Shown in pieces: positions 1 to 9,595 of a DNA stretch of 64,000 bases. Each line of letters opens with the position of its first letter. Positions within the stretch are counted from its first letter, which is position 1. The DNA comes from Undaria pinnatifida (Eukaryota > Sar > Phaeophyceae > Laminariales > Alariaceae), in the NCBI GenBank assembly GCA_012845835.1, contig JABAKD010000005.1, forward strand, positions 3,917,155-3,981,154, read 5' to 3'. Below the pieces are notes generated by a model, which worked only from the letters and a program-made list of their open reading frames with translations, ran no database searches and was not told where the DNA came from. Made by a program: the position numbers and the translations under genes.

Positions 1-751
1 GGCGTGAATGCAGCGAGGTCAGGGGGGGGCGTTGGGGGTTTCGAGAGGGGGGGGGGGGGGGGGGGTCCCGGCCGTAGAGCTGGGACTTTTCGTTTTGCGG
101 GGCAAAAATGAAGAAGCAGCGACGCTGGGATGAGGTTGATGATCATGGCTTGGCGCGAAAAGTGTATTTTTTTTTTTTTTTTGTGGTTGAAAGTGGTGAA
201 CGGTGCAGTGAGAAAATGGGAAGTTTTTTTTTTTTTTTGGCTGGCGCGCTCGTCGTGTATTACTACTACTTGACTACGTGGTGCAGGCGACTAGTTATGT
301 GGTACTTGCCTGTGTGTGTTTTTTTTTCATGCCGTAGGCATGTTTGTTCTGTCGCGCATGTTTTGTTTTGCTCTTGTCTTGGGCACTATTGATTGTGTGC
401 TCTTTTGGGGGTTTTATGGGGAATGGTGGGCACTTCGTGCAAATTTGCATGCAAATTGTTTTCGTTTTTTGCCTTATTGGCGGTGGCTTAGGGTTCATAA
501 CCCTTTCTTCGTTGCACCGCAAAACTTGTCCGATACTCGTAATTCCCAAGTGTTTTTTTTTTTTTTCCTGAGGTGGGGGTGCAGTTTTGCGAAGAGGTTA
601 ATAGCCTTTTGGGAGTCCGAGAAGGAAAATATGACGGAATACAACTGACGATTGCATCGTCGGCCAACTCCCGGGTTTTCTCCGCGCGCACGAGGGACTG
701 CTCTGTGCGCCTCGCCGACGAAAACGGCTTTAGGCGATCGGTTTGGCACAG
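1..751. other. No gene seen; homopolymer-rich left edge
   Basis: I see no coding exon here. The stretch has a long G run (about 49-65) and T runs near 168-182, 226-238 and 555-566, which break every frame. Short open frames exist on both strands, but none has a recognisable motif or plausible splice sites. Confidence 0.6.
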
Positions 752-905
752 CGTAGCTTACCATTTTACCATTCCGTTGTGGATTAAAATCGCCAACTTG
801 AAGCGTGGCAAAGCTGAGGACCGCAAAGAACAGGACGGCCACTCACGCGGGTGACCCCGAGCGAGAAGAGAAAAAAAGGCCCAAAAGTGACCCACCCGGG
901 CTGCT
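752..905 (+). repeat. Family C palindrome-centred repeat, copy 1
   Basis: Dispersed repeat of about 150 bp with an arm resembling AGCGTAGCTTACCATT, a central imperfect palindrome (CACTCACGCGGGTGACC, near 835-857) and a trailing arm reading GGCCCAAAAGTGACCC. The same order recurs about ten times in the window in both orientations. It encodes no protein, so it is probably a non-autonomous element. Confidence 0.6.
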
Positions 906-939
906 ATACTAGCTTTTAATAGATCAGGTGGCGTGTCGT

Positions 940-1216
940 GAGTCTTACTACGGTAGCCCCCCCTGAACATTCCTTCAACGAAATCGCCGGTTTTAAAACC
1001 AGCCGCCGGCCGTATCTTCTGAAATTGGGTGCCCCTCGACACCCCGCGTTCATCGTTCGAAAGCCCTTTGCAAACAAGAACATATATATATATATATATG
1101 GAGGCTTGTTTTTTCATAAGAGTACAAACAGTATCCCTTTGTCGTGTGGAGCAGCCATGAAACGTTCGTTAAAAAACATCGCCGGTTTTCGGGAGGGGCC
1201 TATCGTAGAACCAGTC
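940..1216 (+). mobile_element. Family A TIR element (MITE-like), complete copy A1
   Basis: A 277-bp non-coding element. The left end reads GAGTCTTACTACGGTAGCCC and the right end is its inverted counterpart (CTATCGTAGAACCAGTC). The flanks are a direct TCGT/TCGT repeat (936-939 and 1217-1220), consistent with a 4-bp target-site duplication. Inside are a second inverted pair (CGAAATCGCCGG near the left, AACATCGCCGG near the right), an (AT)n tract and the family block GAGCAGCCATGAAACGTTCG. Known feature type: MITE. The transposase superfamily cannot be assigned. Confidence 0.8.
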
Positions 1217-1492
1217 TCGTGCTATTACGGTGTAGCCCCGCCCCCCCCCCAACTTTTCTTACCGCGAAATCGCCGGTTTCGAAACCTTGCTCACGGCCGT
1301 GTCTGCTGGAAAACGGTGTTTCTTGCCTCCCCGACGTCATCGTTCGATCGTTCTTTGCACACAAGAAAATGTAAGTTCTACCACCCTTTTTTGTTCGTTG
1401 CATCCTTCCTCGTGTCGAGCTACCATGGAACGTTTGTTGAAGACAATTAAGTGGCTAGTTTTTTTGGGGGGGGGTTATCGTAGAATCAGTCA
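1217..1492 (+). mobile_element. Family A TIR element, copy A2, head-to-tail with A1
   Basis: Abuts A1 in the same orientation. The left end (TATTACGGTGTAGCCCC) is degraded; the right end reads GGGGTTATCGTAGAATCAGTC. Internal blocks match A1 (CCCCGACGTCATCGTTCGAT, CTCGTGTCGAGCTACCATGG). A G/C homopolymer flanks each TIR. Confidence 0.75.
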
Positions 1493-1636
1493 GCTGACGG
1501 TTGCAGCAGCAGCAGCATCCTGTGCACACTTCACACGAAGAAACCCGGGCTGTGCCAGGGTATTGAATAGCTGACGACGATTCTACAGTCGAACTCCAAA
1601 TTGAATGCAACTAGGGTACTGTACCTGCAAGGCACG

Positions 1637-1780
1637 GCGACTGGTTCTACGATAGGCCCCTCCCAAAAACCGGCGATGCTTTTCAACGAACGTTTCATGA
1701 GCGCTCCACACGACAAAGGGATACTGTTTGTACTCTTATGAAAAAACAAGCCTCCACATATGTTCTTGGATATACTGGCA
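1637..1780 (-). mobile_element. Family A element, truncated inverted copy A3
   Basis: Reverse-orientation half copy. It starts GACTGGTTCTACGATAGGCC and continues through the AACGAACGTTTCATGAGC and AAACAAGCCTCCACATATG blocks, then stops. It is closest to the right half of A1. Confidence 0.7.
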
Positions 1781-1789
1781 GTAGCGTAG

Positions 1790-2062
1790 CGGGTTCCAGT
1801 CGTTCTGCGGTAGCCCTCCCCCGACCTTTTCTTCGACGAAATCGCCGTTTTTTGACACCATCTCCCGGCCGTATCTCTTGAATTACGGTGCCCAGCTTGC
1901 CACTCCGACGTTATCGTTTGATTGTCCTTTGTTGCAAAAACAAGAAAAAAACAACGTGAAGATAGTTTTTTCGCTTAGCATCCATCCTTCCTCGTGTCGA
2001 ACAGCCACGAAGCGTTCGTTGTTCATGAAAACCGATGTTTTATTTTTCTTTTGGGGGGGGGG
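1790..2062 (+). mobile_element. Family A element, copy A4, right end lost in a G tract
   Basis: The left TIR reads CGTTCTGCGGTAGCCCTCCC, followed by the conserved CGACGAAATCGCCG and TGCCACTCCGACGTTATCG blocks. The right TIR dissolves into a poly-G/GGGA tract that runs to about 2138. Confidence 0.65.
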
Positions 2063-2138
2063 CGATCAAGGGTAGGGGGGGGGGGGTAGAGGGGGGGAGG
2101 GGTAGAGGGGGGGGGGGGAAGGGGGGGGGGGAGGTGTA

Positions 2139-2417
2139 GACGCGTGCCACGATAGAGGTGCACCACTTTTTTTCTGAAGTCCCTGACTTTAGGAGCTTAA
2201 CGCATGTCCTTCTTAACCCCAAAAACTGATTTGGAGAAAAAAATAAAACCGCTTTGATCCCGGATATAGAACATCCCATGACCTAGGTATATAACGAGAA
2301 TCAGGCGAAAACACTATTTGCCAATTTCTGACGGTATTGGGTTAAGGACCCATGTCATTCAGAAACGATTTATGCCAAAAAAAGGTATACCTTAATACCT
2401 CTAGCGTAGCACGCGTC
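2139..2417 (+). mobile_element. Family B TIR element, copy B1
   Basis: A 279-bp element. The left TIR reads GACGCGTGCCACGATAGAGG and the right end is its inverse (CCTCTAGCGTAGCACGCGTC). Flanking TGTA/TGTA (2135-2138 and 2418-2421) is a plausible 4-bp target duplication. Landmarks shared with other copies are a T-run with CTGA, AGGAGCTTAA, a CCATGACCTAGGTA block, GGGTTAAGGA and GTCATTCAGAAAC. It is non-coding. Confidence 0.8.
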
Positions 2418-2431
2418 TGTACTCAACTTAC

Positions 2432-2650
2432 GCATGGCCGTAGCCGTATTTGACCGTAGACCCTGGCATCCACACTATGCCGGGACGGAGCACGTCGGGT
2501 TTTCACCAATCAGGCAGGCATTTTGCTTGCACCGAGCGCGAAGGCGTTCGGCGGGTCGCTCGAAGGGTGACCTGCATCCTCGCAAGAACCTCTCGTGAGA
2601 CGGACTCCGGCACCTTGTGCCTGTTTTCTTTTTTTGCTGATGGATGACAG
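2432..2650. repeat. Dispersed repeat L, copy 1 (second at 50140-50360)
   Basis: About 220 bp clearly homologous to 50140-50360; both contain ATGCCGGGACGGAG, CGTCGGGTTTT, GCACCTTGTGC and a terminal GATGACAGC/GGATAGCAGC block. On the minus strand the two copies translate to related peptides (HKVPESVSREVLARMQ against HKVRKSASQVVLARMQ). This suggests an eroded mobile-element coding region of unknown type. Confidence 0.55.
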
Positions 2651-2689
2651 CGCCAATGAGTTATACTTTGTTTTCGGGTGTGTGGAGGC

Positions 2690-2836
2690 ATACGGTGGAG
2701 GGGTAACTTTTTGGGCGTCCTTTTTGCAATGGCCAGGAGTCACTCGCGCGAGTGAACCCCCCCGTTTTTTTGCAGTCTCAAGACTTCGAGCTTTTATTTT
2801 TTAGTGGTATGAAAAACCGTCGTGGAATGGTGAGCT
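2690..2836 (-). repeat. Family C repeat, copy 2, abutting family B copy B2
   Basis: Reverse-orientation copy. CATACGGTGGAGGGGTAAC leads to the palindrome AGTCACTCGCGCGAGTGA, then CAGTCTCAAGACTTC and AATGGTGAGCTACG. Its outer end touches the left TIR of B2 directly. Confidence 0.6.
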
Positions 2837-2838
2837 AC

Positions 2839-3743
2839 GACGCGTGCTACAACGGAGGTGCGCACCACTTTTTTTCCTGAGGTTTTCTCAATTTTGAGAG
2901 CTTAAGACAACTCTCTCCCAATATCTGATTGAGAGAAAAATCCAACCGCTACCGGGTGAAAAATCGCACGGCCTAGGCACACCACGAAAAATCACACAAA
3001 AAAAATGGCCTATAATTTTTGTTTTTCCCGACGATTTTGGGTTAAGGAGCCCCGTCATTCAGTATCAATTTTCGCCGACAAAAAACGGCCTATTATTATT
3101 TGTTTTTTCCCGACGATTTGGGGTCAAGGAGCCCCGTCATTCAGTAACAATTTTCGCCAACAAAAAACGGCCTATTATTTATTTCTTCCCGACGATTTTG
3201 GGTCAAGGAGCCCCGTCATTCAGTATCAATTTTCGCCAACAAAAAACGGCCTATTATTTATTTTTTTCCCGACGATTTTGGGTCAAGGAGGCCCGTCATT
3301 CAGTAACCATTTTCGCCAACAAAAAATGGCCTACTATTTATTTTTTTCCCGACGATTTTGGGTCAAGGAGCCCCGTCATTCAGTAGTAACCATTTTCGCC
3401 AACAAAAAATGGCCTATTATTTATTTTTTTCCGACGATTTTGGGTTAAGGAGCCCCGTCATTCAGAATCCATTTTCGCCAAAAAACGGTGTACCTATTTT
3501 TTATTTTTTCCGACGATTTTGGGTCAAGGAGCCCCGTCATTCAGAAGCCATTTTCGCCAAAAACCGGTATACCTATTTTTCATTTTTTCCGACGATTTTG
3601 GGTTAAGGAGCCCCGTCATTCAGAAGTAATTTTCGCCAAAAAACGGTATACCTATTTTTCATTTTTTCCGACGATTTTGGGTTAAGGAAGCCCCCTCATT
3701 CAGAAACCGTTTTCGCCGAAAAAAGGTGTACCTCTATCGTAGG
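2839..3743 (+). mobile_element. Family B TIR element B2 with internal tandem expansion
   Basis: The left TIR (GACGCGTGCTACAACGGAGG) and the usual 5' half of family B (GAGCTTAAGACA, CACGGCCTAGGCACAC) are followed by nine repeats of the family's 3' module instead of one. It closes with ACCTCTATCGTAGGATTG, an inverse TIR missing its outermost bases. Total length is about 905 bp against about 280 bp for simple copies. Long open frames here are artefacts of the tandem unit. Confidence 0.75.
3024..3737 (+). repeat. Nine-unit tandem array inside B2
   Basis: Units of about 76-82 bp, each with CCGACGATTTTGGGT, AAGGAGCCCCGTCATTCAG and ATTTTCGCC. Two subtypes occur in order. The first five units carry CCAACAAAAAACGGCC and TATTATTTAT; the last four carry CCAAAAAACGGTATACC. 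Subtype blocks, rather than mixing, suggest successive local duplication. Confidence 0.85.
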
Positions 3744-3774
3744 ATTGTTTTTTCTTTTCAGTGGAGTATGTTCT

Positions 3775-4150
3775 GAGGCTTAGTTCGGATGAGCTATTGG
3801 TTAACCTTTTGGAAGTGGTCAAACGGACTAATACCCCACTAATACCTCAACATACCTTATCAAACGGCGTCGTCGGCAGGGCATGGATTTTTGGGGTCGT
3901 CGGTTCAAACCCCACATCCACCATAATAAACTTTTTCAGGCTTTCCCCATGTCGAACTTGAAAAATACTCTCCCCGGTATACCCAGGAAATGAAACGGCT
4001 TGAATATATTGACAGGTCCGCCCGTAAATCCGGCCGACCTGCTATCCCGCCGTTTCAGGGGGGAAGAGTGTTATAAGGCTTAGTTTGGGTAAGCTATTGG
4101 TTAACCTTTTGCAAGTGGTCAAACGGACTAATACCCCACTAATTCCTTAA
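3775..4150 (+). repeat. Duplicated 75-bp block, 300 bp apart
   Basis: 3775-3850 and 4076-4150 are nearly identical: GAGCTATTGGTTAACC/AAGCTATTGGTTAACC, then AAGTGGTCAAACGGACTAAT and CCCCACTAAT. Between them, 3882-3925 folds as a hairpin (TGGAT and TGGGGT pairing with ACCCCA and ATCCA). No known function. Confidence 0.5.
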
Positions 4151-5015
4151 CAAGTACCAGGTACGGGGTAACTCGGGCAAGTAGCTCAACATGGTTGTGA
4201 AAAAGGGGTAACTCCCCTTCCTTACCGTGGTAGACTTGAGTCAGGGTTATCGTAGAGGCAGTCCTTCCAGTGGTGCTAAGCGATTTCACCAGCACAATTC
4301 GTATTCATCCGTTTTATTACCGAGCCAAGGTTGTCTGTCGGCCATACCGTCGAGCTGCTCGAAAGTCTGCCAGACCGCGCCGGGAAAAAAAAGCAAATTC
4401 CAGCGAACGGTACTATATATACCAAAACACGTTTTTTTTCGCGCCTCTTCGACGTACAAAAAAAAAACGTGGATTACACGGCACAATGACAAAAAAAAAG
4501 GTTTCTACGTCCCACACCCACTAAAATGTAAGACGGTATACCGTTTTCTGGCAGTCTTCGCGGTAATTGGGGATGTATAACTTGTGCCTGGGGTACACCA
4601 ACACCTATGTACACGCCAACATCGACGGTATATCTTTTTTTGGGGCGAAATGCCTACACATACCATATATATACCTCAAGATGCTTCTTGTGACGGCTTG
4701 TTTATGGTGGCCAACAAACCCGTCAAGGCGTCTTTGAACTTATCATAAAGTTTTAATGTGTGGACGTCTTTGACAGCTGTCCGTCAAGGGGCAAGAGTGT
4801 TGTTGTCAACCGAGACATCTACGCTCGCTCATGACGGTAAAGCTATTCCTCTACCGATGCCTAGGCCCGGGGAGGCTCTCTTCTTGCGCGGCCGAGATGT
4901 GAGAGGCCGGCGCCTCCGCGGCCTTTGACATATCATGACGTCAAGCGTGCGGCGGGAAACATGGGCTGGAGCGGCCGGTCTCCTGCCTCGCCGTCGTAGG
5001 TGCGCCGAGGGGCAG
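4151..5015. other. No gene seen
   Basis: Unannotated stretch, A-rich up to about 4800 and then GC-rich (4860-5010). It has short open frames only, with no domain, splice or repeat signal that I can support. Confidence 0.5.
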
Positions 5016-5466
5016 GCGTTACAGAACCGAGTGTCAAACGAGAGATTTGGGGGCCAATTCTACGTGTACATGTGCTGAAAGGAACACAACGATGTACAAC
5101 GCCGAGGTAACGTCAAAACCACCTGGAGACGGCAGGTGCTACAGAAACGACTGTCGAACGAGCGATTCAGGGGGCGTTTTTACGAGTACACTGTGATGAA
5201 AGGAGCACACAACGACAGACAAAGCCGATGTGTGGTCAAAACTAGACCTGAAAGATGTTTTTTCACAGCCTATACATGTGCTGAAAGGAACACAACGATG
5301 TACAACGCCGACGTAACACCTGGATATGGCAAGCGCTACAGAAACGATTGTCGAACGAGCGATTCAGGGGGCGTTTTACGAGTACACGGAGATGAAAGGA
5401 GTACACAACGACAGACAAAGCCGACGTGTGGTCAAAACTAGACCTGAAAGACGTTTTTTCACAGCC
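5016..5466 (+). repeat. Tandem repeat, period about 200 bp, just over two units
   Basis: CATGTGCTGAAAGGAACACA recurs at about 5069 and 5275. GTCGAACGAGCGATTCAGGG recurs at about 5152 and 5348. GACAGACAAAGCCGA with GGTCAAAACTAGACCTGAAA also occurs twice. The first unit is partial and more diverged. No coding potential is recognised. Confidence 0.75.
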
Positions 5467-5540
5467 TCAACCGATCGCCCGCAACAAAGATAAACACCAC
5501 CAGATATCCGGTGCGGAAAATAAAATACCAAATAATCGCG

Positions 5541-5623
5541 CGTATGAAAATACGTGGAAGTGTGGTGAGCTTAAGCTTTATTTTTCACCATCCGCCGGAG
5601 GATGAAAAAAAAACAAAAAAAAA
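5541..5623 (+). mobile_element. SINE-like element, 5'-truncated copy with target duplication
   Basis: Contains the family's GTATGAAAATAC hairpin, GGAAGTGTGGTGAGCT, AAGCTTTATTTTTC, the ATCCGCCGGAGGAT hairpin and an A-rich tail interrupted by C. It is bracketed by CAAATAATCGCG at 5529-5540 and 5624-5635, a 12-bp target duplication (10-12 bp given CG ambiguity). The copy begins at the base of the tetraloop hairpin. Insertion by target-primed reverse transcription is inferred. Confidence 0.85.
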
Positions 5624-5848
5624 CAAATAATCGCGTGTTCGTACAAGGTTCCTTCCTCTGCGGGATGGGGTCGGCTTTAAATCCCGGGGGTGTCTTGAGT
5701 TGAAAATAAAAAAAAGGGGAAAAACAAAATTCTTTAAAACTACGTTCGTAGTAACGAAAACAAAAATTAGCCACCGCGCAAATAAAACCAACCCAGCACG
5801 TGACACCGACTATTTCACAGCTGAAACGAGTGTGTAGCTTACTCCATA

Positions 5849-6484
5849 TTACGCATCGGCAATGTTTATTGCACTAGAAGAAACGCTTAATTTGTCATTT
5901 CTTCGAGCGTTTACAATGCATGCAAGAGGTTTCGGGCGACGTCTCTCAAACGCGCATCCCTCGCAGCACGCTCCCCCTGCCTCGCCTCGAGGTAATGCCG
6001 CACCCTGCCCGCCGCCCCCACTTCCCCCCCCCACACCGTGCACTCTGTACCAACCCCCCCCCCCCCGGCTTGCGGAGGAGCCCCCAGTCATCCACCGTCC
6101 ACCTAGCGCGCCGCTCTTGCCAGAAGGTGCGACGGTGGTCGCACCTCGTCCACCCACCAGCAGCCGCGCTACGTTTCCCTCCGTTAGGCGGGATTCGCAG
6201 CGCGCAGAATTTTCGTCGCTGTTTGGCGTTCGACTTACCGCTGACTTGGTTGTCCCCAAAGCTCCACCTCTGCTGCCACTACCACCACCACCGCCGCCGC
6301 CGCCACCACCTGGTCCATCATCACCACCACCACCACCACCACCACCACCACCACCACCACCACCACCGTCACCAACCCCCTGCCGGACAGAATTTGACGA
6401 CCGAGTTAGGGGACCACGATGAGTCGGGGCAGCTCGTCGAGGTTGGCCGGCTACGGGCGGTCTTGGCGGTGTTGTCGACGATTG
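5849..6484 (-). CDS. Candidate Gly-rich terminal exon (possibly of the WD40 gene)
   Basis: A minus-strand open frame of about 211 codons ends in a stop at 5849. It starts after a good acceptor (GGGCACGTTTGCAG at 6485-6498). The protein is low complexity: Pro/Arg/Ser-rich N-terminus, two Gly runs from a (CCA/TGG)n tract (6280-6370), Ser/Arg segments, and a C-terminus ending in SSSAINIADA. The acceptor is phase 0, as is the donor of the last certain WD40 exon at 11067, so it could be that gene's last exon. A one-in-three chance match and a 4.6-kb intron make this weak. The plus strand also has a long open frame here (Pro/His-rich, then a VSGWIRERKR segment), so strand is not certain. Confidence 0.3.
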   Translation of the reverse strand, partial: QSSTTPPRPPVAGQPRRAAPTHRGPLTRSSNSVRQGVGDGGGGGGGGGGGGGGGDDGPGGGGGGGGGGSGSRGGALGTTKSAVSRTPNSDENSARCESRLTEGNVARLLVGGRGATTVAPSGKSGALGGRWMTGGSSASRGGGGWYRVHGVGGGSGGGGQGAALPRGEAGGACCEGCAFERRRPKPLACIVNARRNDKLSVSSSAINIADA

Positions 6485-6809
6485 CTGCAAACGTGCCCTC
6501 CCCGATGAGGCCGTCGCGGTATGCTGCTGCCGCGATGGTGGCGCCGAACCGTCAGCGCGTGAGTGGTTGGATACGCGAGCGGAAGCGTAGTTCTCGATCC
6601 CCTGACGGTGCGTTCACACGATTGTCCGCACCGGGGGGGGAAGGGGAGGACGCACAGCGGCTCGGTTCGGGGAGGGTATGGGCGTTGGCTTGCGATTTTC
6701 AGCTCTGGGTAGGAGGGGGAGGGGGGTGGAGGATGCACCAAGTTTCGGGAAGGACCACGCCGGCGGCAGAGGGCGATGTCCCTATTTTCACAAAGACTAC
6801 TCTGCGGCG

Positions 6810-6905
6810 TGATTTTTTGCAGAAGCTGGGGGTCACTCGCGCGAGCAACCCCCCACCCCCCTGTTTCTCTTTTGCGGTCTTACGTTTTCTTGATGTTTAT
6901 TGCTG
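6810..6905 (-). repeat. Family C repeat, copy 3 (partial)
   Basis: Reverse copy with GGGGGTCACTCGCGCGAGCA, a C run, CTGTTTCTCTTTTGCGGTC and TGTTTATTGCTGACG. The flanking family arms are eroded. Confidence 0.5.
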
Positions 6906-7489
6906 ACGAGTAAATCAACCCGCAGTGGGATGGCAAATATCTACGCCTCACCAAAAAAACTCGCCTCGAGTATTTTTTTGTCCGTGAGGAAGTACTGATT
7001 GCAATGGAGTGCCCTCCGTAGAAGGATAGTTTATAGATTCGACGTGAAACCATGTTATGGTTGAGGTGAAACCATGTGACATTAGATGTCACATTCACGT
7101 CAAGGCCATCATAGATGGGCGATAATGTAGGTGACGACGATGGGACAAGCAGGACGCCCCACATCTCACTACCTGCTCTACCTGCTCTACTTGCTCTGCC
7201 CTGCGCTGCCGTGTGCCAAGGGCCTGTTTTGTCTGTCTTTTAGAGTTCAATGTAGAGGAAACAATGCATAAGCTTTGAGTCTATCCAGCGAGCCATGATC
7301 ATGAGGAGTGACCAAACAAGGGCACCGGAACCCATGAGGAGCACGCTTCCCGACACCGGCCAACCACGCATCCCTCCCCCACTCGGAGTACCACAACAAT
7401 TGGCGTCGTCGGAGCAGCAGTGAAAAACGGGGGGGGGATACCCACCCCCCCACCGTAAAAGCTGTGTTTTTTTCTTAACGCAGCTTTAG
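6906..7489. other. No gene seen
   Basis: Short frames only. It includes the short direct repeat GTGAAACCATGT (7044 and 7066) and CTGCTCTACCTGCTCTACTT near 7170. No exon or element is recognised. Confidence 0.5.
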
Positions 7490-8075
7490 ACTCGTTCTAC
7501 GGTAGGCAGCCGCCCCAACTTTTCTTTAACGTAATCGCCCTTTACATCAAACCAGCTCCCGGTTGTGTCTTCTGAAATACGGTGTCCCCCTGACGCGTGC
7601 TACGATGGAGGTGTACCTTTTTTTCGGCGTAATTTTTTTCTTCTTAATGATGGGGCTCCTTAACCCAAAATCGTCGGAAAATAAATAAATAATAGGTCAT
7701 TTTTTTTTTTTGCATGATGATTTTCGTTGTGTACCTAGGCCATAGGGTTTTCCATCGGGCACGTGTAGCAGTTTTATTTTTCTTCCAAAATCAGCTTCTT
7801 TTTTTTTTGGGGGGGGGGGGGGGGGAGATATCTTAAGCTCCCGAATCGAGGAACCTCAGGAAAAAAGTGGTGCATTTTCTCTATCGTAGCAGGCGTCCCT
7901 TTGCCACCCCGACGTCATCGTTCGATAGACCTAAGTTGCACACAAAAAAATATATCATTCATGGAGACCTTTTGTTAATAATAGCGTCCTTCCTTGTGTC
8001 GAGCAGCCATGAAGTGTTCGTGATTCAAGAAAATCGCTGGTTTTGAGGGAGGGGCTACCGTAGAATCAGTCCTTA
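7490..8075 (+). mobile_element. Family A element A5, split by a nested family B element
   Basis: The left half is 7490-7591 (CGTTCTACGGTAGGCAGCCG, then CAACTTTTCTTTAACG) and ends at GAAATACGGTGTCCCCCT. The right half resumes at 7897 with CCTTTGCCACCCCGACGTC and ends with GGGGCTACCGTAGAATCAGTC. Joined, the halves match the uninterrupted family A order (compare the inverted copy at 8217-8490). B3 therefore inserted into A5 and is younger. Confidence 0.8.
7592..7896 (-). mobile_element. Family B element B3, nested inside A5
   Basis: A 305-bp element with TIRs GACGCGTGCTACGATGGAGG and CTCTATCGTAGCAGGCGTC. Inside are AATGATGGGGCTCCTTAACC, CCTAGGCCATAGGG, a T/G homopolymer and ATCTTAAGCTCCCGAATCG, all in reverse order to B1. 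A CCT at both edges may be a short target duplication. Confidence 0.8.
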
Positions 8076-8216
8076 GCTTGCCATTCCTTGCTTAAAACGG
8101 TACGAACGCTTTTTATGATCGCGACGGAACAGGGAGGGGAGGGTCGCTCGCGCGAGTGACCCAGAGCCACTGCATGGACCAAAAGTGACCCCCCCCCCCC
8201 CGCCCCCGCCCCCCCC
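8076..8216 (+). repeat. Family C repeat, copy 4, between two family A elements
   Basis: TTAGCTTGCCATTCCTTG, GATCGCGACGGAACAGGG, the palindrome GGGTCGCTCGCGCGAGTGAC, then CCAAAAGTGACCC and a C tract. It fills the whole gap between A5 and A6. Confidence 0.65.
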
Positions 8217-8490
8217 GACTGCTTCTACGATGATAGCCCCCCCCCGAAAAAAACAGGTATTTTCTTTAACGAACGTTTTCATGGCTGCTCGACACGAGGA
8301 AGGACGCTGTTAACAAAAGGTCTCCATGACATTTTTTTTGTGTGCAACTTAGGTGTCTATCGAACGACGACGTCGGGGTGGCAAAGGAGCACCGTATTTT
8401 AGGAGGTGCGGCCGGGAGCTGGTTTCAAAACCGCCGATTTCGGTAAAGAAAAGTTGGGGGGGCTACCTACGGTATACCGTAGAACAACTC
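8217..8490 (-). mobile_element. Family A element, complete copy A6
   Basis: 274 bp. The left end reads GACTGCTTCTACGATGATAG; the right end reads CTACCTACGGTATACCGTAG then AACAACTC. All internal family blocks are present (AACGAACGTTTTCATGGCTG, CGACGACGTCGGGGTGGC, GCCGGGAGCTGGTTTC). CCCC flanks both sides, but it sits in a C run and is not informative. Confidence 0.8.
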
Positions 8491-8592
8491 CCCCTTACCG
8501 CAGTACCGTAGGCTTGGTCCATGAAGGGGAGGAAGGGGAGGTGGGAGAGCAGGAGATCCCTCGTCAGCAGGGCAAAGGAAGATGCTGAAACG

Positions 8593-9124
8593 GACGCGTG
8601 CTACGACAGAGGCGCATCACCCTTTTTTTCTGAGGGGTTCCCTAGTTTTGGGGGCTTCTCAAGACCTCTCCCAAAAAACTGATATTTTTGGAGAAAAGCA
8701 AAACTTCTACCGGTTGAAAAACCCCACGGCCTAGATACACGACAAAAAAGGACGAAATTTCCGACGATTTTGGGTTAAGGGGCCCCGTCATTCAGAAACC
8801 ATTTTCGCCAAAAAAAGGTATACCTTAATATTGACGATTGTGGGTTAAGGAGCCCCGTCATTCAGAAACCATTTTCGCCAAAAAAAGGTATAACTTAATT
8901 CTGACGATTTTGGGTTAAGGAGCCCCGTCATGAAGAAACCCTTTTCGCCAAAAAAAGGTATAACTTAATTCCGACGATTTTGGGTCAAGGAGCCCCATCA
9001 CTCAGAATTTTCGCCAAAAAAAGGTATACCTTAATTCCGACGATAGTATTAGTAGGTTAAGGAGCCCCGTCATTCAGAAACCATTTACGCCAGAAAAAGG
9101 TATACCTCTATCGTACCACGCGTC
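8593..9124 (+). mobile_element. Family B element B4 with a five-unit internal array
   Basis: TIRs are GACGCGTGCTACGACAGAGG and CCTCTATCGTACCACGCGTC. After the common 5' half, the CGATTTTGGGTTAAGGAGCC module is repeated five times (8769-9110, about 66-70 bp each, each ending GGTATACCTTAAT or GGTATAACTTAAT). This is the second independent copy with in-place expansion; the unit boundary and linker differ from those in B2. Confidence 0.8.
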
Positions 9125-9480
9125 CACCCTTGAGGGATTTCACTATCCCACGGCGGGGGCTGCCCTTTTTTGGCCCAACGTTTCAGGCCGTTTGAGCTCC
9201 TCAATCGCGAGGAACTACCGGTCAGCCTGATGCTGTTTACGGGCACGGGTACATTTGGTTTACGGCTAGGGCGTGGAAGGATCGATCGGATTGCGCGTGC
9301 GAAGTGTCCGTCGAAGTTCACGCATGCCGACGGGTGAGATAAGGTGAGATAATTCAGCTCCTCGTTTTTTGGGGGAGAGCTCAGAATTTTCTTGTTAGAA
9401 TCTTCTGCACTCCTACCGTTTTGGGATGACCCTGAAGGCGGATGTAGGCACCTTGGACTACATCCAACTTGGAACGCGTG
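9125..9480 (+). repeat. Dispersed repeat G, copy 1
   Basis: About 350 bp, related to 41590-41860, 43005-43320, 53860-54115 and 55195-55460 (plus), and inversely to 19555-19720 and 37119-37300. Shared blocks are CACGGCGGGGGCTGCCCTTT, GGCCGTTTGAGCTCCTCAA, GAACTACCGGTC, AGCTCAGAATTTTCTTGTTAG and TCTGCACTCCTACCG. Non-coding. Confidence 0.6.
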
Positions 9481-9595
9481 CCACGATAGAGATAGCGATT
9501 TTTGATACATATATTTGGATGCATTTCCTTCCACAGCTGTCAGATTTTGTCCCCCTCAGAAACGGGTTTTATAGTTTCCGCGCACAGACTGACTA

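Noticed and set aside
3005-3685. Overlapping plus-strand frames of repeated FWVKEPRHS-type peptide
   Set aside because: They follow the tandem module of a TIR element in several frames at once; no start, splice or domain evidence.
3024-3737. Regular direct repeats suggestive of a CRISPR array
   Set aside because: The whole unit repeats with no unique spacers, it lies between transposon TIRs, and the genome is eukaryotic.
3870-3930. tRNA-like 3' end (GGTTCAAACCCC followed by CACATCCACCA)
   Set aside because: No matching acceptor 5' strand, D-arm or anticodon arm within a reasonable distance; the bases form a simple hairpin instead.
5920-6906. Plus-strand Pro/His-rich protein with an HTH-like C-terminal segment
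   Set aside because: His/Pro runs come from the CCA microsatellite; no start or splice evidence, and the minus strand has a better-supported exon. Mentioned there as an alternative.
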